Origin: Pedococcus dokdonensis
GTDB taxonomy: Bacteria > Actinomycetota > Actinomycetes > Actinomycetales > Dermatophilaceae
Direction: 5' to 3'
Length of the DNA stretch: 64,000 bases
Assembly: GCF_900104525.1 (NCBI RefSeq)
Contig: NZ_LT629711.1
Span: 1,426,001 to 1,490,000, forward strand
The notes beneath the pieces are model-generated. The model saw nothing but the letters and a program-made list of their open reading frames with translations, was not told where the DNA came from and did not search any database. Shown one piece after another: positions 17,890 to 27,803 of this stretch (positions are counted from its first letter, which is position 1; every line of letters begins with the position of its first letter). The position numbers were made by a program, and so were the translations under genes.

Positions 17890-17918
17890 CTGGACACCGG
17901 GCGTGGCCGGGTTAGGGT
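17890..17918 (+). promoter_or_regulatory. Promoter of the fdhF-like gene (leaderless)
   Basis: CTGGAC at 17890-17895 (-35-like), a 17-base spacer, and TAGGGT at 17913-17918 (-10), ending 7 bases before the ATG at 17926. This is the best two-box promoter I could read in the window. Confidence 0.6.
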
Positions 17919-17925
17919 CGAGAGC

Positions 17926-20265
17926 ATGGCTGACCTGCACCGTCGCGACCAGCACGCTGACACCGCCACCGAGCCGGAGGACCGCGCCGCGAGCGTCGTC
18001 GACCCGACGGGCGCCGTCGACGCCCACGACCCGAAGCAGTGGGCCGCTGGCCTGCCCGCGGTGGCCAACTCGTTCCGGCACGGCATCGAGCAGATGGGTC
18101 TGCCCCGCACGGCCCGCGTCTTCGGGCGGCTCAACCAGGACCAGGGGTTCGACTGCCCCTCGTGCGCCTGGCCGGATCCCGAGGCGGACCACCGGCACGT
18201 GGCCGAGTTCTGTGAGTCGGGGGCCAAGGCGGTCGCCTGGGAGGCCACCAAGCGACGGGTCGACCGGGAGTTCTTCGCCAAGCACTCCGTCGCCGACCTC
18301 GACGAGCAGAGCGAGTGGTGGCTGGGGCAGCAGGGCCGGCTCACCGAACCGATGCACCTGCGCGCAGGCGGGACGCACTACGAGCCGGTCTCCTGGGACG
18401 AGGCCAACGCGATCATGGCCGGCCACCTGCGCGGTCTGCCCTCGCCGGACGACGCCGTCTTCTACACGTCGGGGCGGACCAGCAACGAGGCGGCGTTCCT
18501 CTACCAGCTCATGGTCCGCGCCTACGGCACCAACAACCTGCCCGACTGCTCCAACATGTGCCACGAGTCGTCGGGCACGGCGATGAGCGAGCAGATCGGC
18601 ATCGGCAAGGGTGCGGTGACCCTCGAGTCGCTGGAGCGGGCCGAGCTGATCGTCATCGCCGGCCAGAACCCGGGCACCAACGCCCCGCGGATGCTCACCC
18701 ACCTCGAGCGCGCCAAGCAGAACGGCGCGGTCATCGTCGCGGTCAACCCGCTGCCCGAGGCCGGTCTGATCCGCTTCAAGAACCCGCAGACTCCCCGCGG
18801 CCTCGTCGGCCCGGGCACGGCCCTGGCCGACGACCACCTGCAGATCCGGCTCGGTGGCGACCACGCGTTGTTCCGCGCCGTGGGCCACCTGCTGGTGCAG
18901 GCCGAGCTGGCCGCGCCGGGCTCGGTCGTCGACCGGGCCTTCGTCGAGGCGCACACTGCGGGCTACGACGACTACGTCGAGGCGGTTCGCGAGATCGACT
19001 GGGACGCAACGGAGCTCGCAACGGGGCTCCAGCGGGTCGAGATCGAGGCGCTGGCGAAGCGCTTCACCGACTCGAGCGCCACCGTCGTCTGCTGGGCGAT
19101 GGGTCTGACCCAGCACGTCCACGCCGTGATGACGATCCAGGAGATCGTCAACGTGCTGCTCCTCCAGGGCAACATCGGCAAGGACGGGGCCGGCCCGTGC
19201 CCGGTCCGCGGGCACTCGAACGTCCAGGGCGACCGGACGATGGGGATCTGGGAGCAGATGCCCCAGCCCTTCCTCGACGCCCTTGGGTCCGAGTTCGGCT
19301 TCACCCCTCCGACGAAGCACGGCGTCGACGCGACGGCCACCGTGCAGCGGCTCCGCGACAAGTCGGTGCGCGTCTTCTTCGGCATGGGTGGCAACTTCGC
19401 GATGGCGACACCCGACACCCCGGTGGTGCATGCCGGGCTGCGGGCGTGCGACCTCACCGTGCACGTGTCGACCAAGCTCAACCGGTCGCACACGGTGACC
19501 GGCACGGAGGCCCTGATCCTGCCCTGCCTCGGCCGCACCGACCGCGACGCCACAGCGCGCGGCGACCAGGGGGTGACGGTCGAGGACTCCCAGGGCCAGG
19601 TGCACCTCTCGCAGGGCCGCCTCGAGCCCCCGTCGCAGGACTGCCGGTCCGAGGTCGCCATCGTGGCCGGTCTGGCTCACCACCTCGTCCCGGGTGTCGG
19701 CACCGTCGACTGGCGTGGCCTGGCCGACGACAACGACCGGATCCGGGACCACATCTCCCGCGTCGTGCCCCACTTCGGCGACTACAACGACCGGGTCCGT
19801 GAGCCGGGCGGCTTCCTTCTGCCCCACAAGCCGCGCGACCGGCGCGAGTTCGACACCCCTAGCGGCAAGGCCGAGTTCCTCGCCGGGAGCGTGCCTCCAC
19901 TGGAGCTCCCCGAGGGTCGGCTGCTCCTGCAGACCATCCGCAGCCACGACCAGTTCAACACCACGGTCTACGGCCACGCCGACCGCTATCGCGGCATCTC
20001 CGGCAACCGCCGGGTCGTCCTGGTCAACCCGGACGACCTGCACCGGCTGGGCTTCCACGCCGGCCAGGTGGTCGACGTGGTGAGCGAGTTCGAGGGCGTC
20101 GACCGGCGGGCCGAGGGCTTCACCCTCGTCGCCTACCCGACCGCGGCCGACTGCGCGGCGGCCTACTACCCCGAGACCAACGTGCTGATGTCAGCCGACC
20201 ACGTGGCCCTGAGGTCCAACACCCCGGTCGCCAAGGCGCTGGTGGTCCGGTTCGAGGCACGCTGA
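17926..20265 (+). CDS. FdhF/YdeP family molybdopterin oxidoreductase
   Basis: 779 residues. The N-terminal FDCPSCAWPDP is typical of the YdeP branch of formate-dehydrogenase-like proteins. Cys212 in NMCHESSG sits where FdhF has the Mo-liganding selenocysteine or cysteine (U/C-H-x-x-S). The rest covers the bis-MGD fold: VIAGQNPGTNAPRML, GNIGKDGAGPCPVRGHSNVQGD and the C-terminal GFHAGQVVDVVS domain IV. The iron-sulfur cysteine set of classical formate dehydrogenases is not evident. It probably reduces or oxidises a small substrate with formate-like chemistry. The partner MFS and fdhD lie about 2-4 kb downstream. Confidence 0.85.
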   Translation: MADLHRRDQHADTATEPEDRAASVVDPTGAVDAHDPKQWAAGLPAVANSFRHGIEQMGLPRTARVFGRLNQDQGFDCPSCAWPDPEADHRHVAEFCESGAKAVAWEATKRRVDREFFAKHSVADLDEQSEWWLGQQGRLTEPMHLRAGGTHYEPVSWDEANAIMAGHLRGLPSPDDAVFYTSGRTSNEAAFLYQLMVRAYGTNNLPDCSNMCHESSGTAMSEQIGIGKGAVTLESLERAELIVIAGQNPGTNAPRMLTHLERAKQNGAVIVAVNPLPEAGLIRFKNPQTPRGLVGPGTALADDHLQIRLGGDHALFRAVGHLLVQAELAAPGSVVDRAFVEAHTAGYDDYVEAVREIDWDATELATGLQRVEIEALAKRFTDSSATVVCWAMGLTQHVHAVMTIQEIVNVLLLQGNIGKDGAGPCPVRGHSNVQGDRTMGIWEQMPQPFLDALGSEFGFTPPTKHGVDATATVQRLRDKSVRVFFGMGGNFAMATPDTPVVHAGLRACDLTVHVSTKLNRSHTVTGTEALILPCLGRTDRDATARGDQGVTVEDSQGQVHLSQGRLEPPSQDCRSEVAIVAGLAHHLVPGVGTVDWRGLADDNDRIRDHISRVVPHFGDYNDRVREPGGFLLPHKPRDRREFDTPSGKAEFLAGSVPPLELPEGRLLLQTIRSHDQFNTTVYGHADRYRGISGNRRVVLVNPDDLHRLGFHAGQVVDVVSEFEGVDRRAEGFTLVAYPTAADCAAAYYPETNVLMSADHVALRSNTPVAKALVVRFEAR

Positions 20266-20266
20266 C

Positions 20267-20299
20267 CGGGTCCCCGACTGAAACGGGGCACGGGACCCG
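20267..20299. terminator. Hairpin between fdhF-like and PH-domain genes
   Basis: CGGGTCCC (20267-20274) pairs with GGGACCCG (20292-20299); the loop holds GACTGAAAC. It lies between two convergent genes. Confidence 0.5.
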
Positions 20300-20318
20300 T
20301 CCCGGGCCCACGACCGCG

Positions 20319-21752
20319 TCAGGCCCTTTGCCGGGCCAGGCTCGACCGCACCACCTGCTCGCTGAGGAGGCGGACCGCCTCGGCCTCGTCGAGGTGGGCG
20401 ACCACGGGTGACACCGGTCCCACCGTCGACACGATCCGCACGGTGGCGACGCCACGCCGCCGCTGCGCCGGCCCCTGCTCGACCTTGAGCGACTGGATCC
20501 GGGCGTGCGGCACGAACTGCGCCGCCCGCCACAGCGCCCCCCGGCGGGTCAGCAGCCCGACGGGCAGCACGGCATACCCCTGGCGCCGCCAGCTCAGCGG
20601 GTCGAGGCGACGGGCCCGTTCGGTGCTGGTGACGAAGCCCTCCGCGGTCCCCTCACCCTCCAGCGCGGCCACCGCGGCGTCGGCAGGTATGCCGGGGTGC
20701 ACCAGCGCGAGCACCCGCAGTGCCTCCGCCCGGGTGCCGACGGGCATGAGCACCGTCTGGGTCACGTCGTCACCGGTGCCCGCGCCCGCGACGTTGACCT
20801 GGATGCGCCACCAGCCGGGGAGCCGCCAGGGCAGCGACTGGCTGACCTCGACGGCCTGGATGCGGTGTAGCGGGACCGTGGTGGTCCGCAGGTCGGTGAG
20901 GCCGTGCCGGATGCGCAGCCGGTCACCCTGGTGCAGCACCTCGAAGTTGCACTCCTGGGTGAGCCGCTTGAGGTGGGCGCTGCCGACGGCCAGCGTCATC
21001 GGTCCCAGCCACGCGACCATCTCGGGGACACCGAGCACGATCGAGAGCAGCAGGGCGGGCACGGCGACCACGATGACGAGACCGGGCCCGCTGTAGAGGA
21101 CGGACTGCAGGATGCGCGCGTTCGGGACGGTGAGGACCTGGTCACCCGGCGGTGCGGGCGCAGGGACGTCCACGTAGTCGGCGTCGGTCAGCCCGGCCGC
21201 GTCGGTGCCGCTCGCGGTCGGGGGGCCGGTCACCTCGTCGGAGCGCCCGGCCAGCGCCATCAGCTGCTCGCGCACCTGCTGCGCCTGGGCATCGGTGAGG
21301 AAGGACAGCTTGAGGTGGGAGTCCTTGCCGCCGGCGGACTGCACGACGACCTCCGACAGCCCGGTCAGGCGGGCCAGCAGTGGCCGGCCCAGGTCGACCG
21401 CCTGGATGCGGTCGAAGCGCACCTGCCGGTGCTGCCGGAACAGCACCCCGGTGCGCAGCTCGATCAGGGTGTCTGCGACACGGAAGCGGGAGAACCGCCA
21501 CGAGACCCACGCGCCAGCGATGATCGCCACGAGGACGACGAGCACGCCGAGGGCAGCGAGGCCGAGGTGTCCCTGGGTCGGGTCGTCACGGTCCGCCCCG
21601 AAGAGCGAGTCGGCCTGCTGCGACACGACGTAGGCGACGACGGCGAGGAACGCGATCCCGCCCTTGAGCAACGGGGAGAGCGGGTGCAGGTGGCGCCACT
21701 CCCCCTGCGGCTCGGCGGGCGCCAGGGCCGGGCCCGGGCCAGGGGTGGTCAC
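20319..21752 (-). CDS. Multi-spanning bacterial PH-domain membrane protein (YdbT-like)
   Basis: 477 residues. Hydrophobic pairs at the start (GGIAFLAVVAYVVSQ, LGVLVVLVAIIAGAWVSW) and near residue 230 (IVVAVPALLLSIVLGVPEM) alternate with PH-like DUF304 segments: RQHRQVRFDRIQAVDLGRPLLARL, LHRIQAVEVSQSLPWRLPGW and VPHARIQSLKVEQG. Three copies of the R-I-Q-x-V/L motif show repeated domains. The family is linked to B. subtilis YdbS/YdbT, where the pair confers resistance to certain amphiphilic compounds. It overlaps the small YdbS-like gene by ATGA, so they form one operon. Confidence 0.8.
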   Translation of the reverse strand: MTTPGPGPALAPAEPQGEWRHLHPLSPLLKGGIAFLAVVAYVVSQQADSLFGADRDDPTQGHLGLAALGVLVVLVAIIAGAWVSWRFSRFRVADTLIELRTGVLFRQHRQVRFDRIQAVDLGRPLLARLTGLSEVVVQSAGGKDSHLKLSFLTDAQAQQVREQLMALAGRSDEVTGPPTASGTDAAGLTDADYVDVPAPAPPGDQVLTVPNARILQSVLYSGPGLVIVVAVPALLLSIVLGVPEMVAWLGPMTLAVGSAHLKRLTQECNFEVLHQGDRLRIRHGLTDLRTTTVPLHRIQAVEVSQSLPWRLPGWWRIQVNVAGAGTGDDVTQTVLMPVGTRAEALRVLALVHPGIPADAAVAALEGEGTAEGFVTSTERARRLDPLSWRRQGYAVLPVGLLTRRGALWRAAQFVPHARIQSLKVEQGPAQRRRGVATVRIVSTVGPVSPVVAHLDEAEAVRLLSEQVVRSSLARQRA

Positions 21753-22270
21753 AGACCCGCTCGCTGCGACTCGCCCCGGGCCGCCAGCCGCTCCCGCAGT
21801 GCCTCAGCCTCCGCCGTCGGCAGCCCCGGGATCTGCCCGCCGCTCTGCGGGGATGCGGTGTGCAGCTCGACCGTCGCCATGTCGAAGCGGCGCTCCAACG
21901 GTCCCGACTGCACGTCGACGAACTGCAGCCGCCCGTACGGCACGCTCACCAGGGTGCGGAACATCCGACCCCGCCGCACCACCAGCTCCTCGGCGCCCTC
22001 GGCCCAGCTGATCGCCGGCACCTGGCGACGGATGACCCAGGCCCCGGAGCCGAGCACCAGCGCCACCACCACCACGCCCGCCCAGAAGCCCGGCCAGACG
22101 AAGACCGCGAGCACGAGGAGCACGAGCAGGGCCGGCAGGGTGACCGTCGACAGCACCAGCAGCCGGGCGGTCGCGAGCTTCGGCGACACGGGGCGCCAGG
22201 GCAGGCCGGCGTCCCCGAAGAGGGGCACGGTCTGCGGCGCGGCGGGCGGGTCGGGCGGCGTGTCGGTCAC
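21749..22270 (-). CDS. PH-domain membrane protein (YdbS-like)
   Basis: 173 residues from a GTG; its stop overlaps the start of the longer PH-domain gene. It has two adjacent hydrophobic helices (LLVLSTVTLPALLVLLVLAVFVW, then GVVVVALVLGSGAWVI) and one DUF304-type domain with RGRMFRTLVSVPYGRLQFVDVQSG. In B. subtilis the homologous pair YdbS-YdbT works together at the membrane. TAGGTT at 22282-22277 ends 6 bases before the GTG and supports it as a leaderless start. Together with the larger gene it separates the MFS genes from the fdhF-like gene. Confidence 0.8.
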   Translation of the reverse strand: MTDTPPDPPAAPQTVPLFGDAGLPWRPVSPKLATARLLVLSTVTLPALLVLLVLAVFVWPGFWAGVVVVALVLGSGAWVIRRQVPAISWAEGAEELVVRRGRMFRTLVSVPYGRLQFVDVQSGPLERRFDMATVELHTASPQSGGQIPGLPTAEAEALRERLAARGESQRAGL

Positions 22271-22276
22271 GCGACA

Positions 22277-22282
22277 AACCTA
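22277..22282 (-). promoter_or_regulatory. -10 hexamer of the PH-domain operon (leaderless)
   Basis: TAGGTT, 6 bases before the GTG at 22270. Confidence 0.5.
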
Positions 22283-22322
22283 TCCGGCGCCGAAACCGTC
22301 GACCGGCCTGCCGGCCCCGGGG

Positions 22323-22463
22323 CTACGACCCGAACAGCTTGGCGGCCTTGAGGATGGTCTGCCACAGCCCGTAGGCCAACGGCGTCCCCACGACCAGCCA
22401 GGCGAGGGCCACGACCACCGGGCTCGTGGTGACCGACTGCGTGACGGGTGTCCGGTCGCTCAT
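22323..22463 (-). CDS. MFS transporter small subunit, 46 residues
   Basis: It begins MSDRTPVTQSVTTSPVVVAL and ends AAKLFGS with TAG at 22323-22325. One membrane helix (PVVVALAWLVVGTPLAYGLW) and a short basic tail. The ATG overlaps the stop of the OFA-family transporter (ATGA at 22463-22460), which means translational coupling. Short one-helix proteins of this kind are annotated beside oxalate/formate antiporter-like MFS genes in actinobacteria and appear to be small subunits. It is easily missed because of its length. Its exact role is unknown; stabilising the transporter is my guess. Confidence 0.8.
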   Translation of the reverse strand: MSDRTPVTQSVTTSPVVVALAWLVVGTPLAYGLWQTILKAAKLFGS

Positions 22464-23863
22464 GACCGCGCTCCTTCACTGACCGGGTCGGCGTGCCGAT
22501 CGGTCGGGTCGTCCGAGGTGGCGCTCGCGTCGAAGTGCTCGCGGCCGACGTCGGTGATCATCAGGTTGGCCAGGAAGCCGACCACGAGCACGCCCACCAT
22601 GGTGAAGAGTGCCGGTCGGTAGTCGACGTTGGTCAGAGTGCCCGGCTTGCCAGCCGCGTCCAGGAAGCCGTTGACCACCAACGGTCCTGCCACGCCGGCC
22701 GCCGACCACGCGGTCAGTAGCCGTCCGTGGATGGCGCCGACCTCGAGGGTGCCGAAGAGGTCCTTGAGATAGGCCGGGACGGTCGCGAATCCGCCGCCGT
22801 AGAACGAGATGATCACGGCGGCCAGCGCCACGAAGACCGCGGTCGAGGTGTGCCCGGCGGTCGCCAGCAGCAGGTAGAGCACCACGCCGACCCCGAGGTA
22901 GACCATGTAGACGGGCTTGCGGCCGATCACGTCGGACGTGCTGGACCAGACGAACCGACCAGCCATGTTGGCCAGGGAGAGCAGTCCCACGAAGCCGCCG
23001 GCAGCAGCCGCGGTCACCGTGGACGTGGATCCGTCGCGGAAGAAGTCCTGGATCATCGGTGCGGCCTGCTCGAGGATGCCGATGCCTGCGGTGACGTTGC
23101 AGAACAGCACCACCCACAGCAGCCAGAACTGCCGCGTCCGGATCGCCTCCGCGGCCCGGACCTGCGCACCCCCACGACCAGCCGTGTGCCGGGTCTCGCC
23201 GGTGTCCGGGTCGGCCGGTGGCACCCGCACCAGGGCGGCGCCGAACAGCATGAAGCAGAGGTAGGCGATCCCGAGGACGAGGAACGTCAGCGTCAGGGCG
23301 TGGCCGCTCGCCACCGCACCCTTGGCGGCCGCGTCGAAGTCGGGGTCGAACCGCGACATCAGGGAGTTCGACAGCGGTGAGGCGATGAGCGCCCCACCGC
23401 CAAACCCCATGATCGCCATGCCGGTCGCGAGCCCGGGGCGGTCCGGGAACCACTTGATCAGCGTGGAGACCGGCGAGATGTAGCCGATCCCGAGGCCGAT
23501 GCCCCCGATCACGCCGTAGCCCAGGTAGAGCAGCCACAGCTGCTTGGTCGCGATGCCGGCCGACCCGATGAGGAAGCCGACGCTCCAGCACAGGGCCGCG
23601 ACGACCATCGCCTTGCGGGGCCCCTCGCGCTCGACCCAGGTGCCGAGCACCGCGGCGGACAGCCCGAGCATCACGATCGCGATCGAGAAGATCCAGGCGA
23701 TGGGGGTCTGCGAGGTGCCGAAGTGGTCGACCAGCGAGGTCTTGAAGACGCTGAAGGCGTAGACCTGCCCGATCGAGAGGTGCACCGCGAGGGCCGCGGG
23801 CGGGATGAGCCACTTGCTGTAGCCGGGGCCGGCGACCGTGCGGCTGCGGTCCAGGATCGACAT
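22460..23863 (-). CDS. MFS transporter of the oxalate/formate antiporter (OFA) family
   Basis: 467 residues with 12 membrane helices; LSIGQVYAFSVFKTSL and GGIGLGIGYISPVSTLIKWFPDRPGLATGMAIMGFG (read in parts) are the OFA signature. It probably moves formate, oxalate or another small monocarboxylate across the membrane. Two ATGs lie six bases apart. AAGGAGGT is directly against the first one, so only the second (23863, MSILDRS) has good spacing; I use it. The neighbouring fdhF-like and fdhD genes suggest formate as the substrate. It overlaps the 46-residue small subunit. Confidence 0.88.
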   Translation of the reverse strand: MSILDRSRTVAGPGYSKWLIPPAALAVHLSIGQVYAFSVFKTSLVDHFGTSQTPIAWIFSIAIVMLGLSAAVLGTWVEREGPRKAMVVAALCWSVGFLIGSAGIATKQLWLLYLGYGVIGGIGLGIGYISPVSTLIKWFPDRPGLATGMAIMGFGGGALIASPLSNSLMSRFDPDFDAAAKGAVASGHALTLTFLVLGIAYLCFMLFGAALVRVPPADPDTGETRHTAGRGGAQVRAAEAIRTRQFWLLWVVLFCNVTAGIGILEQAAPMIQDFFRDGSTSTVTAAAAGGFVGLLSLANMAGRFVWSSTSDVIGRKPVYMVYLGVGVVLYLLLATAGHTSTAVFVALAAVIISFYGGGFATVPAYLKDLFGTLEVGAIHGRLLTAWSAAGVAGPLVVNGFLDAAGKPGTLTNVDYRPALFTMVGVLVVGFLANLMITDVGREHFDASATSDDPTDRHADPVSEGARS

Positions 23864-24002
23864 GCCCATACCTCCTTGTATGTGGCGAACCGGGCATTGC
23901 GCCCATCCGGGACGCTACCTCCCGCAGCCCTGGGCGGCGCGTCCAGAACCGGCACGGCGCGGCCGACACCGGGGTGACGGGGCCGGGAGCCGGATGGCGG
24001 CA

Positions 24003-24008
24003 TACATT
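24003..24008 (+). promoter_or_regulatory. -10 hexamer of fdhD (leaderless)
   Basis: TACATT, 6 bases before the GTG at 24015. It overlaps one CGGCATAC octamer (23998-24005). Confidence 0.5.
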
Positions 24009-24014
24009 GCTGGC

Positions 24015-24851
24015 GTGGGACGGGTGACGAGGCGGACGCCGGCGGTGCGGGTCGAGGTGACCCCCGACGGGGTGCGCGGCAGCGCGCGCCCCGACACGCT
24101 CGCCGTGGAGGAGCCACTCGAGATCCGGGTCGCCGGCACGTCCGTGACCGTCACGATGCGCACGCCGGGTGACGACTTCGACCTGGCGCTCGGCAACCTG
24201 CTCACGGAGGGGGTGCTGCGCAGGGCCGACGACGTGGCGCAGCTGATGCACTGCCTCGACGAGGACGAGTCCGGCTCGCCCACCTACAACGTCGTCGACG
24301 TGACCCTCGCGCCCGGTGTGGTGCCGGACCTCGACCGCACCGCGCGCTCCGGCTACCAGTCGAGCGCCTGCGGGGTGTGCGGCAAGACCAGCATCGACGC
24401 CATCGCGGCGACGAGCCAGTATGCCGTCGGCGACGACCCGGTGCGGCTCTCGCCAGTCGTCGTCGCCGGCCTGCCCGACGTCATGCGGGAGAGCCAGAAG
24501 GTCTTCGACAAGACCGGCGGCCTGCACGCGGCCGGGATCTTCACCGCCGAGGGCGACCCGCTCGTCGTCCGGGAGGACGTCGGCCGCCACAACGCCGTCG
24601 ACAAGGTGATCGGCTGGGCGGCCCGCGAGGGTCGGCTCCCCCTCGCCGGTCATGTGCTGGTCGTCAGCGGGCGGGCCAGCTTCGAGCTGGTGCAGAAGGC
24701 CGTGATGGCCGGCCTACCGGCTCTCGTGGCGGTCTCGGCGCCCTCCTCCCTCGCGGCCGAGCTGGCCCAGGAGGCGGGGCTGACGCTGGTCGGCTTCGCC
24801 CGTGCGCCCCGGCTCACGGTCTACGCGGGCGCCGAGCGGCTCGGCCTGTAG
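24015..24851 (+). CDS. fdhD: Formate dehydrogenase accessory sulfurtransferase FdhD
   Basis: 278 residues. FdhD passes sulfur from IscS to the molybdenum cofactor before it is inserted in formate dehydrogenase; the CGVCG pair (CxxC) near residue 120 is the sulfur-carrying site. [10 protein letters not shown] at the start, [27 protein letters not shown] and [14 protein letters not shown] are family motifs. The GTG at 24015 is chosen from the leaderless hexamer; an ATG 21 bases upstream is the alternative. It diverges from the OFA transporter with about 150 bases between starts. It matches the fdhF-like enzyme 4 kb away. Confidence 0.93.
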   Translation: MGRVTRRTPAVRVEVTPDGVRGSARPDTLAVEEPLEIRVAGTSVTVTMRTPGDDFDLALGNLLTEGVLRRADDVAQLMHCLDEDESGSPTYNVVDVTLAPGVVPDLDRTARSGYQSSACGVCGKTSIDAIAATSQYAVGDDPVRLSPVVVAGLPDVMRESQKVFDKTGGLHAAGIFTAEGDPLVVREDVGRHNAVDKVIGWAAREGRLPLAGHVLVVSGRASFELVQKAVMAGLPALVAVSAPSSLAAELAQEAGLTLVGFARAPRLTVYAGAERLGL

Positions 24852-24871
24852 AGATATATCCCGGCCACGCT

Positions 24872-24899
24872 CCGGATACTGGCCAGTAGGCCGATCCGG
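24872..24899. repeat. Nested palindrome between fdhD and aceE
   Basis: CCGGAT (24872-24877) pairs with ATCCGG (24894-24899), and the enclosed ACTGGCCAGT (24878-24887) is itself a perfect palindrome. It could end fdhD or be a regulator site for aceE. A further GATATATC palindrome lies at 24853-24860, two bases past the fdhD stop. Confidence 0.4.
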
Positions 24900-24999
24900 T
24901 TGTGACCTGCGACTCCTCCGGGTGGAAGATGGACGTGGAGGGTCGCGGGCAACCCGGCGGCCCCCTCGTCAACACTGGCGCGAGAAAGGACTCACGACC

Positions 25000-27765
25000 G
25001 TGGCCGCACGCGAGGAAGCCGGACCCATTCTCAACGGCATCCCCAGCCAGCTCCCGGACATCGACCCCGAGGAGACCCAGGAGTGGCTCGACTCCCTCGA
25101 CGGAGTGATCGAGGAGGGCGGACGGCAGCGAGCCCGCTACGTCATGCTCAAGCTCCTCGAGCGCGCGCGCGAGATGCAGGTCGGAGTGCCCTCGCTGACG
25201 GCCACCGACTACATCAACACCATCTCCCCCGAGGCCGAGCCGTGGTTCCCGGGCGACGAGGAGGTCGAGCGCCGCTACCGCGCCTACCTGCGGTGGAACG
25301 CCGGTGTCATGGTCCACCGCGCGCAGGCCCCCGGGATCGGCGTCGGTGGCCACATCTCCACCTACGCCTCCGCCGCGACCCTCTACGAGGTGGGCTTCAA
25401 CCACTTCTGGCGCGGAGCCGACCACGCCGGTGGTGGCGACCAGGTCTTCTTCCAGGGACACGCCTCCCCCGGCATGTACGCCCGCGCCTACCTCGAGGGC
25501 CGGCTCTCCGAGGACCAGCTCGACGGCTTCCGCCAGGAGAAGAGCCACCTCGTCGCGGGTCAGCCGCTGGCCCTGCCCTCCTACCCGCACCCGCGGCTGA
25601 TGCCGGAGTTCTGGCAGTTCCCGACGGTGTCGATGGGCATCGGCCCGATGAACGCGATCTACCAGGCGCAGTTCAACAAGTACCTGCACAACCGCGGCAT
25701 CAAGGACACCAGCCAGCAGCACGTGTGGGCGTTCCTCGGCGACGGCGAGATGGACGAGCCCGAGTCGCGTGGCCTGCTGCAGCTGGCCGCCGGTGAGGAG
25801 CTCGACAACCTCACCTTCGTCATCAACTGCAACCTGCAGCGGCTCGACGGCCCGGTGCGCGGCAACGGCAAGATCATCCAGGAGCTCGAGTCGTTCTTCC
25901 GCGGCGCCGGCTGGAACGTCATCAAGGTGGTGTGGGGCCGCGGCTGGGACCCGCTGCTCGCCCAGGACCGTGACGGTGCGCTCGTGCACACCATGAACAC
26001 CACGACCGACGGCGACTACCAGACCTTCCGGGCCAACGACGGCAAGTACGTCCGGGACTTCTTCTTCGGTCGCGACCCCCGCACCCGCGAGATGGTCAAG
26101 GACTGGTCCGACGAGGACATCTGGTGGAAGCTCAAGCGCGGTGGCCACGACTACCGCAAGGTGTTCGCCGCCTACCAGGCCGCGATGAACCACACCGGCC
26201 AGCCGACCGTCATCCTCGCCAAGACGATCAAGGGCTACGGCCTCGGCAGCCACTTCGCCGGGCGCAACGCGACCCACCAGATGAAGAAGTTCACCCTCGA
26301 CGACCTCAAGGGCCTGCGCGACAGCCTCAAGCTGCCGATCAGCGACGAGGTCCTCGAGAAGGACCCATACCGTCCGCCCTACTTCCACCCCGGGCCGGAC
26401 GACCCGACGATCCAGTACCTGCGCGAGCGTCGCGAGAAGCTCGGCGGACCGCTCCCGGCCCGCCGGGTGCAGCACGAGCCGCTCAAGCTGCCGGACCACT
26501 CCGCCTACGACATCGTCAAGAAGGGCACCGGCAAGCAGCAGGTCGCCACGACGATGGCGTTCGTGCGGCTGCTCAAGGAGCTGATGCGCGACAAGGAGTT
26601 CGGCAAAAGGGTCGTGCCGATCATTCCCGACGAGGCACGCACCTTCGGGATGGACTCGTTCTTCCCGACGATCAAGATCTACAACCCCCACGGCCAGAAC
26701 TACACCTCGGTCGACGCGGAGCTGATGCTCGCCTACAAGGAGGCCAAGGACGGCCAGATCCTGCACCTGGGCATCAACGAGGCGGGCTCGCTCGCGGCGT
26801 TCACGGCCGCCGGCACCTCCTACGCCACGCACGGCCAGCCGATGGTCCCGATCTACGTCTTCTACTCGATGTTCGGGTTCCAACGCACCGGCGACTCGAT
26901 CTGGGCCGCCGCCGACCAGATGGCCCGTGGCTTCCTCATCGGCGCCACCGCAGGACGCACGACGCTCACCGGTGAGGGACTGCAGCACGCCGACGGGCAC
27001 TCCCCGCTGCTGGCGGCGACCAACCCGGCCGTGGTGTCGTACGACCCGGCGTTCGCCTTCGAGATCGGCCACATCATGGAGGACGGGCTGCGCCGCATGT
27101 ACGGCGACGACCCGGAGAACGTCATCTACTACATCACCGTCTACAACGAGCCGATGAGCCAGCCGCAGGAGCCGGAGAACGTCGACCGCGAGGGCATCCT
27201 GCGCGGCATGCACCTCTTCGCGCCAGGCATCACCGACGGCCTGCCGGACGACGCGCCCCGCGTGCAGCTGCTCGCCTCGGGCGTCGGCGTGCCGTGGGCC
27301 CTGGAGGCCCAGGAGCTGCTGCGCAACGACTGGGGCGTCGTCGCCGACGTCTGGTCGGTGACGTCGTGGAGCGAGCTGCGCCGCGACGGCATGGCCTGCG
27401 ACGAGCAGCGCTTCCTGCACCCCGACGGCGAGGCCCGCACCCCCTACGTCACGGAACGCCTGCGCGACACCCGTGGCCCGGTCATCGCGGTGTCGGACTA
27501 CATGCGCCAGGTGCAGGACCAGATCCAGCAGTGGGTGCCCGGCGACTTCGCATCGCTCGGCGCAGACGGGTTCGGGTTCTCCGACACCCGTCCGGCGGCG
27601 CGGCGGTTCTTCCACATCGACGGCCCCTCGGTCGCGGTGCGGGCGCTGCAGATGCTGGTCCAGCGCGGCGAGATCGACGCCAGCCAGGCGCGCGAGGCCG
27701 CCTCGCGCTACCGCCTCCTCGACGTCACGGCCGGCACGTCCGGCAACGCCGGCGGCGAGAGCTGA
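25000..27765 (+). CDS. aceE: Pyruvate dehydrogenase E1 component, homodimeric type
   Basis: 921 residues; decarboxylates pyruvate with thiamine diphosphate and hands the acetyl group to E2 (not encoded here). Family sequence is continuous: [21 protein letters not shown] is read in parts, then [14 protein letters not shown], the thiamine motif [10 protein letters not shown] followed by the [11 protein letters not shown] segment, and [20 protein letters not shown]. The size fits AceE of actinobacteria and E. coli (about 890-920). GTG at 25000 with AAAGGA upstream. It sits just before the fasR-fab operon, supplying acetyl-CoA, as in M. tuberculosis (Rv2241). A hairpin follows the stop. Confidence 0.97.
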   Translation: MAAREEAGPILNGIPSQLPDIDPEETQEWLDSLDGVIEEGGRQRARYVMLKLLERAREMQVGVPSLTATDYINTISPEAEPWFPGDEEVERRYRAYLRWNAGVMVHRAQAPGIGVGGHISTYASAATLYEVGFNHFWRGADHAGGGDQVFFQGHASPGMYARAYLEGRLSEDQLDGFRQEKSHLVAGQPLALPSYPHPRLMPEFWQFPTVSMGIGPMNAIYQAQFNKYLHNRGIKDTSQQHVWAFLGDGEMDEPESRGLLQLAAGEELDNLTFVINCNLQRLDGPVRGNGKIIQELESFFRGAGWNVIKVVWGRGWDPLLAQDRDGALVHTMNTTTDGDYQTFRANDGKYVRDFFFGRDPRTREMVKDWSDEDIWWKLKRGGHDYRKVFAAYQAAMNHTGQPTVILAKTIKGYGLGSHFAGRNATHQMKKFTLDDLKGLRDSLKLPISDEVLEKDPYRPPYFHPGPDDPTIQYLRERREKLGGPLPARRVQHEPLKLPDHSAYDIVKKGTGKQQVATTMAFVRLLKELMRDKEFGKRVVPIIPDEARTFGMDSFFPTIKIYNPHGQNYTSVDAELMLAYKEAKDGQILHLGINEAGSLAAFTAAGTSYATHGQPMVPIYVFYSMFGFQRTGDSIWAAADQMARGFLIGATAGRTTLTGEGLQHADGHSPLLAATNPAVVSYDPAFAFEIGHIMEDGLRRMYGDDPENVIYYITVYNEPMSQPQEPENVDREGILRGMHLFAPGITDGLPDDAPRVQLLASGVGVPWALEAQELLRNDWGVVADVWSVTSWSELRRDGMACDEQRFLHPDGEARTPYVTERLRDTRGPVIAVSDYMRQVQDQIQQWVPGDFASLGADGFGFSDTRPAARRFFHIDGPSVAVRALQMLVQRGEIDASQAREAASRYRLLDVTAGTSGNAGGES

Positions 27766-27779
27766 GCCCAGCCGGTCAT

Positions 27780-27803
27780 GGTGCACGAAAAGGTGCACGA
27801 AAA
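27780..27803. repeat. Two tandem copies of GGTGCACGAAAA
   Basis: Perfect 12-base direct repeat at 27780-27791 and 27792-27803, between aceE and its terminator hairpin. It could be a recent duplication or a small regulatory element. Confidence 0.6.

Noticed and set aside
18550..18570. Selenocysteine at the molybdenum ligand of the fdhF-like gene
   Set aside because: The codon is TGC (Cys212), not TGA, so no selenocysteine insertion is needed.
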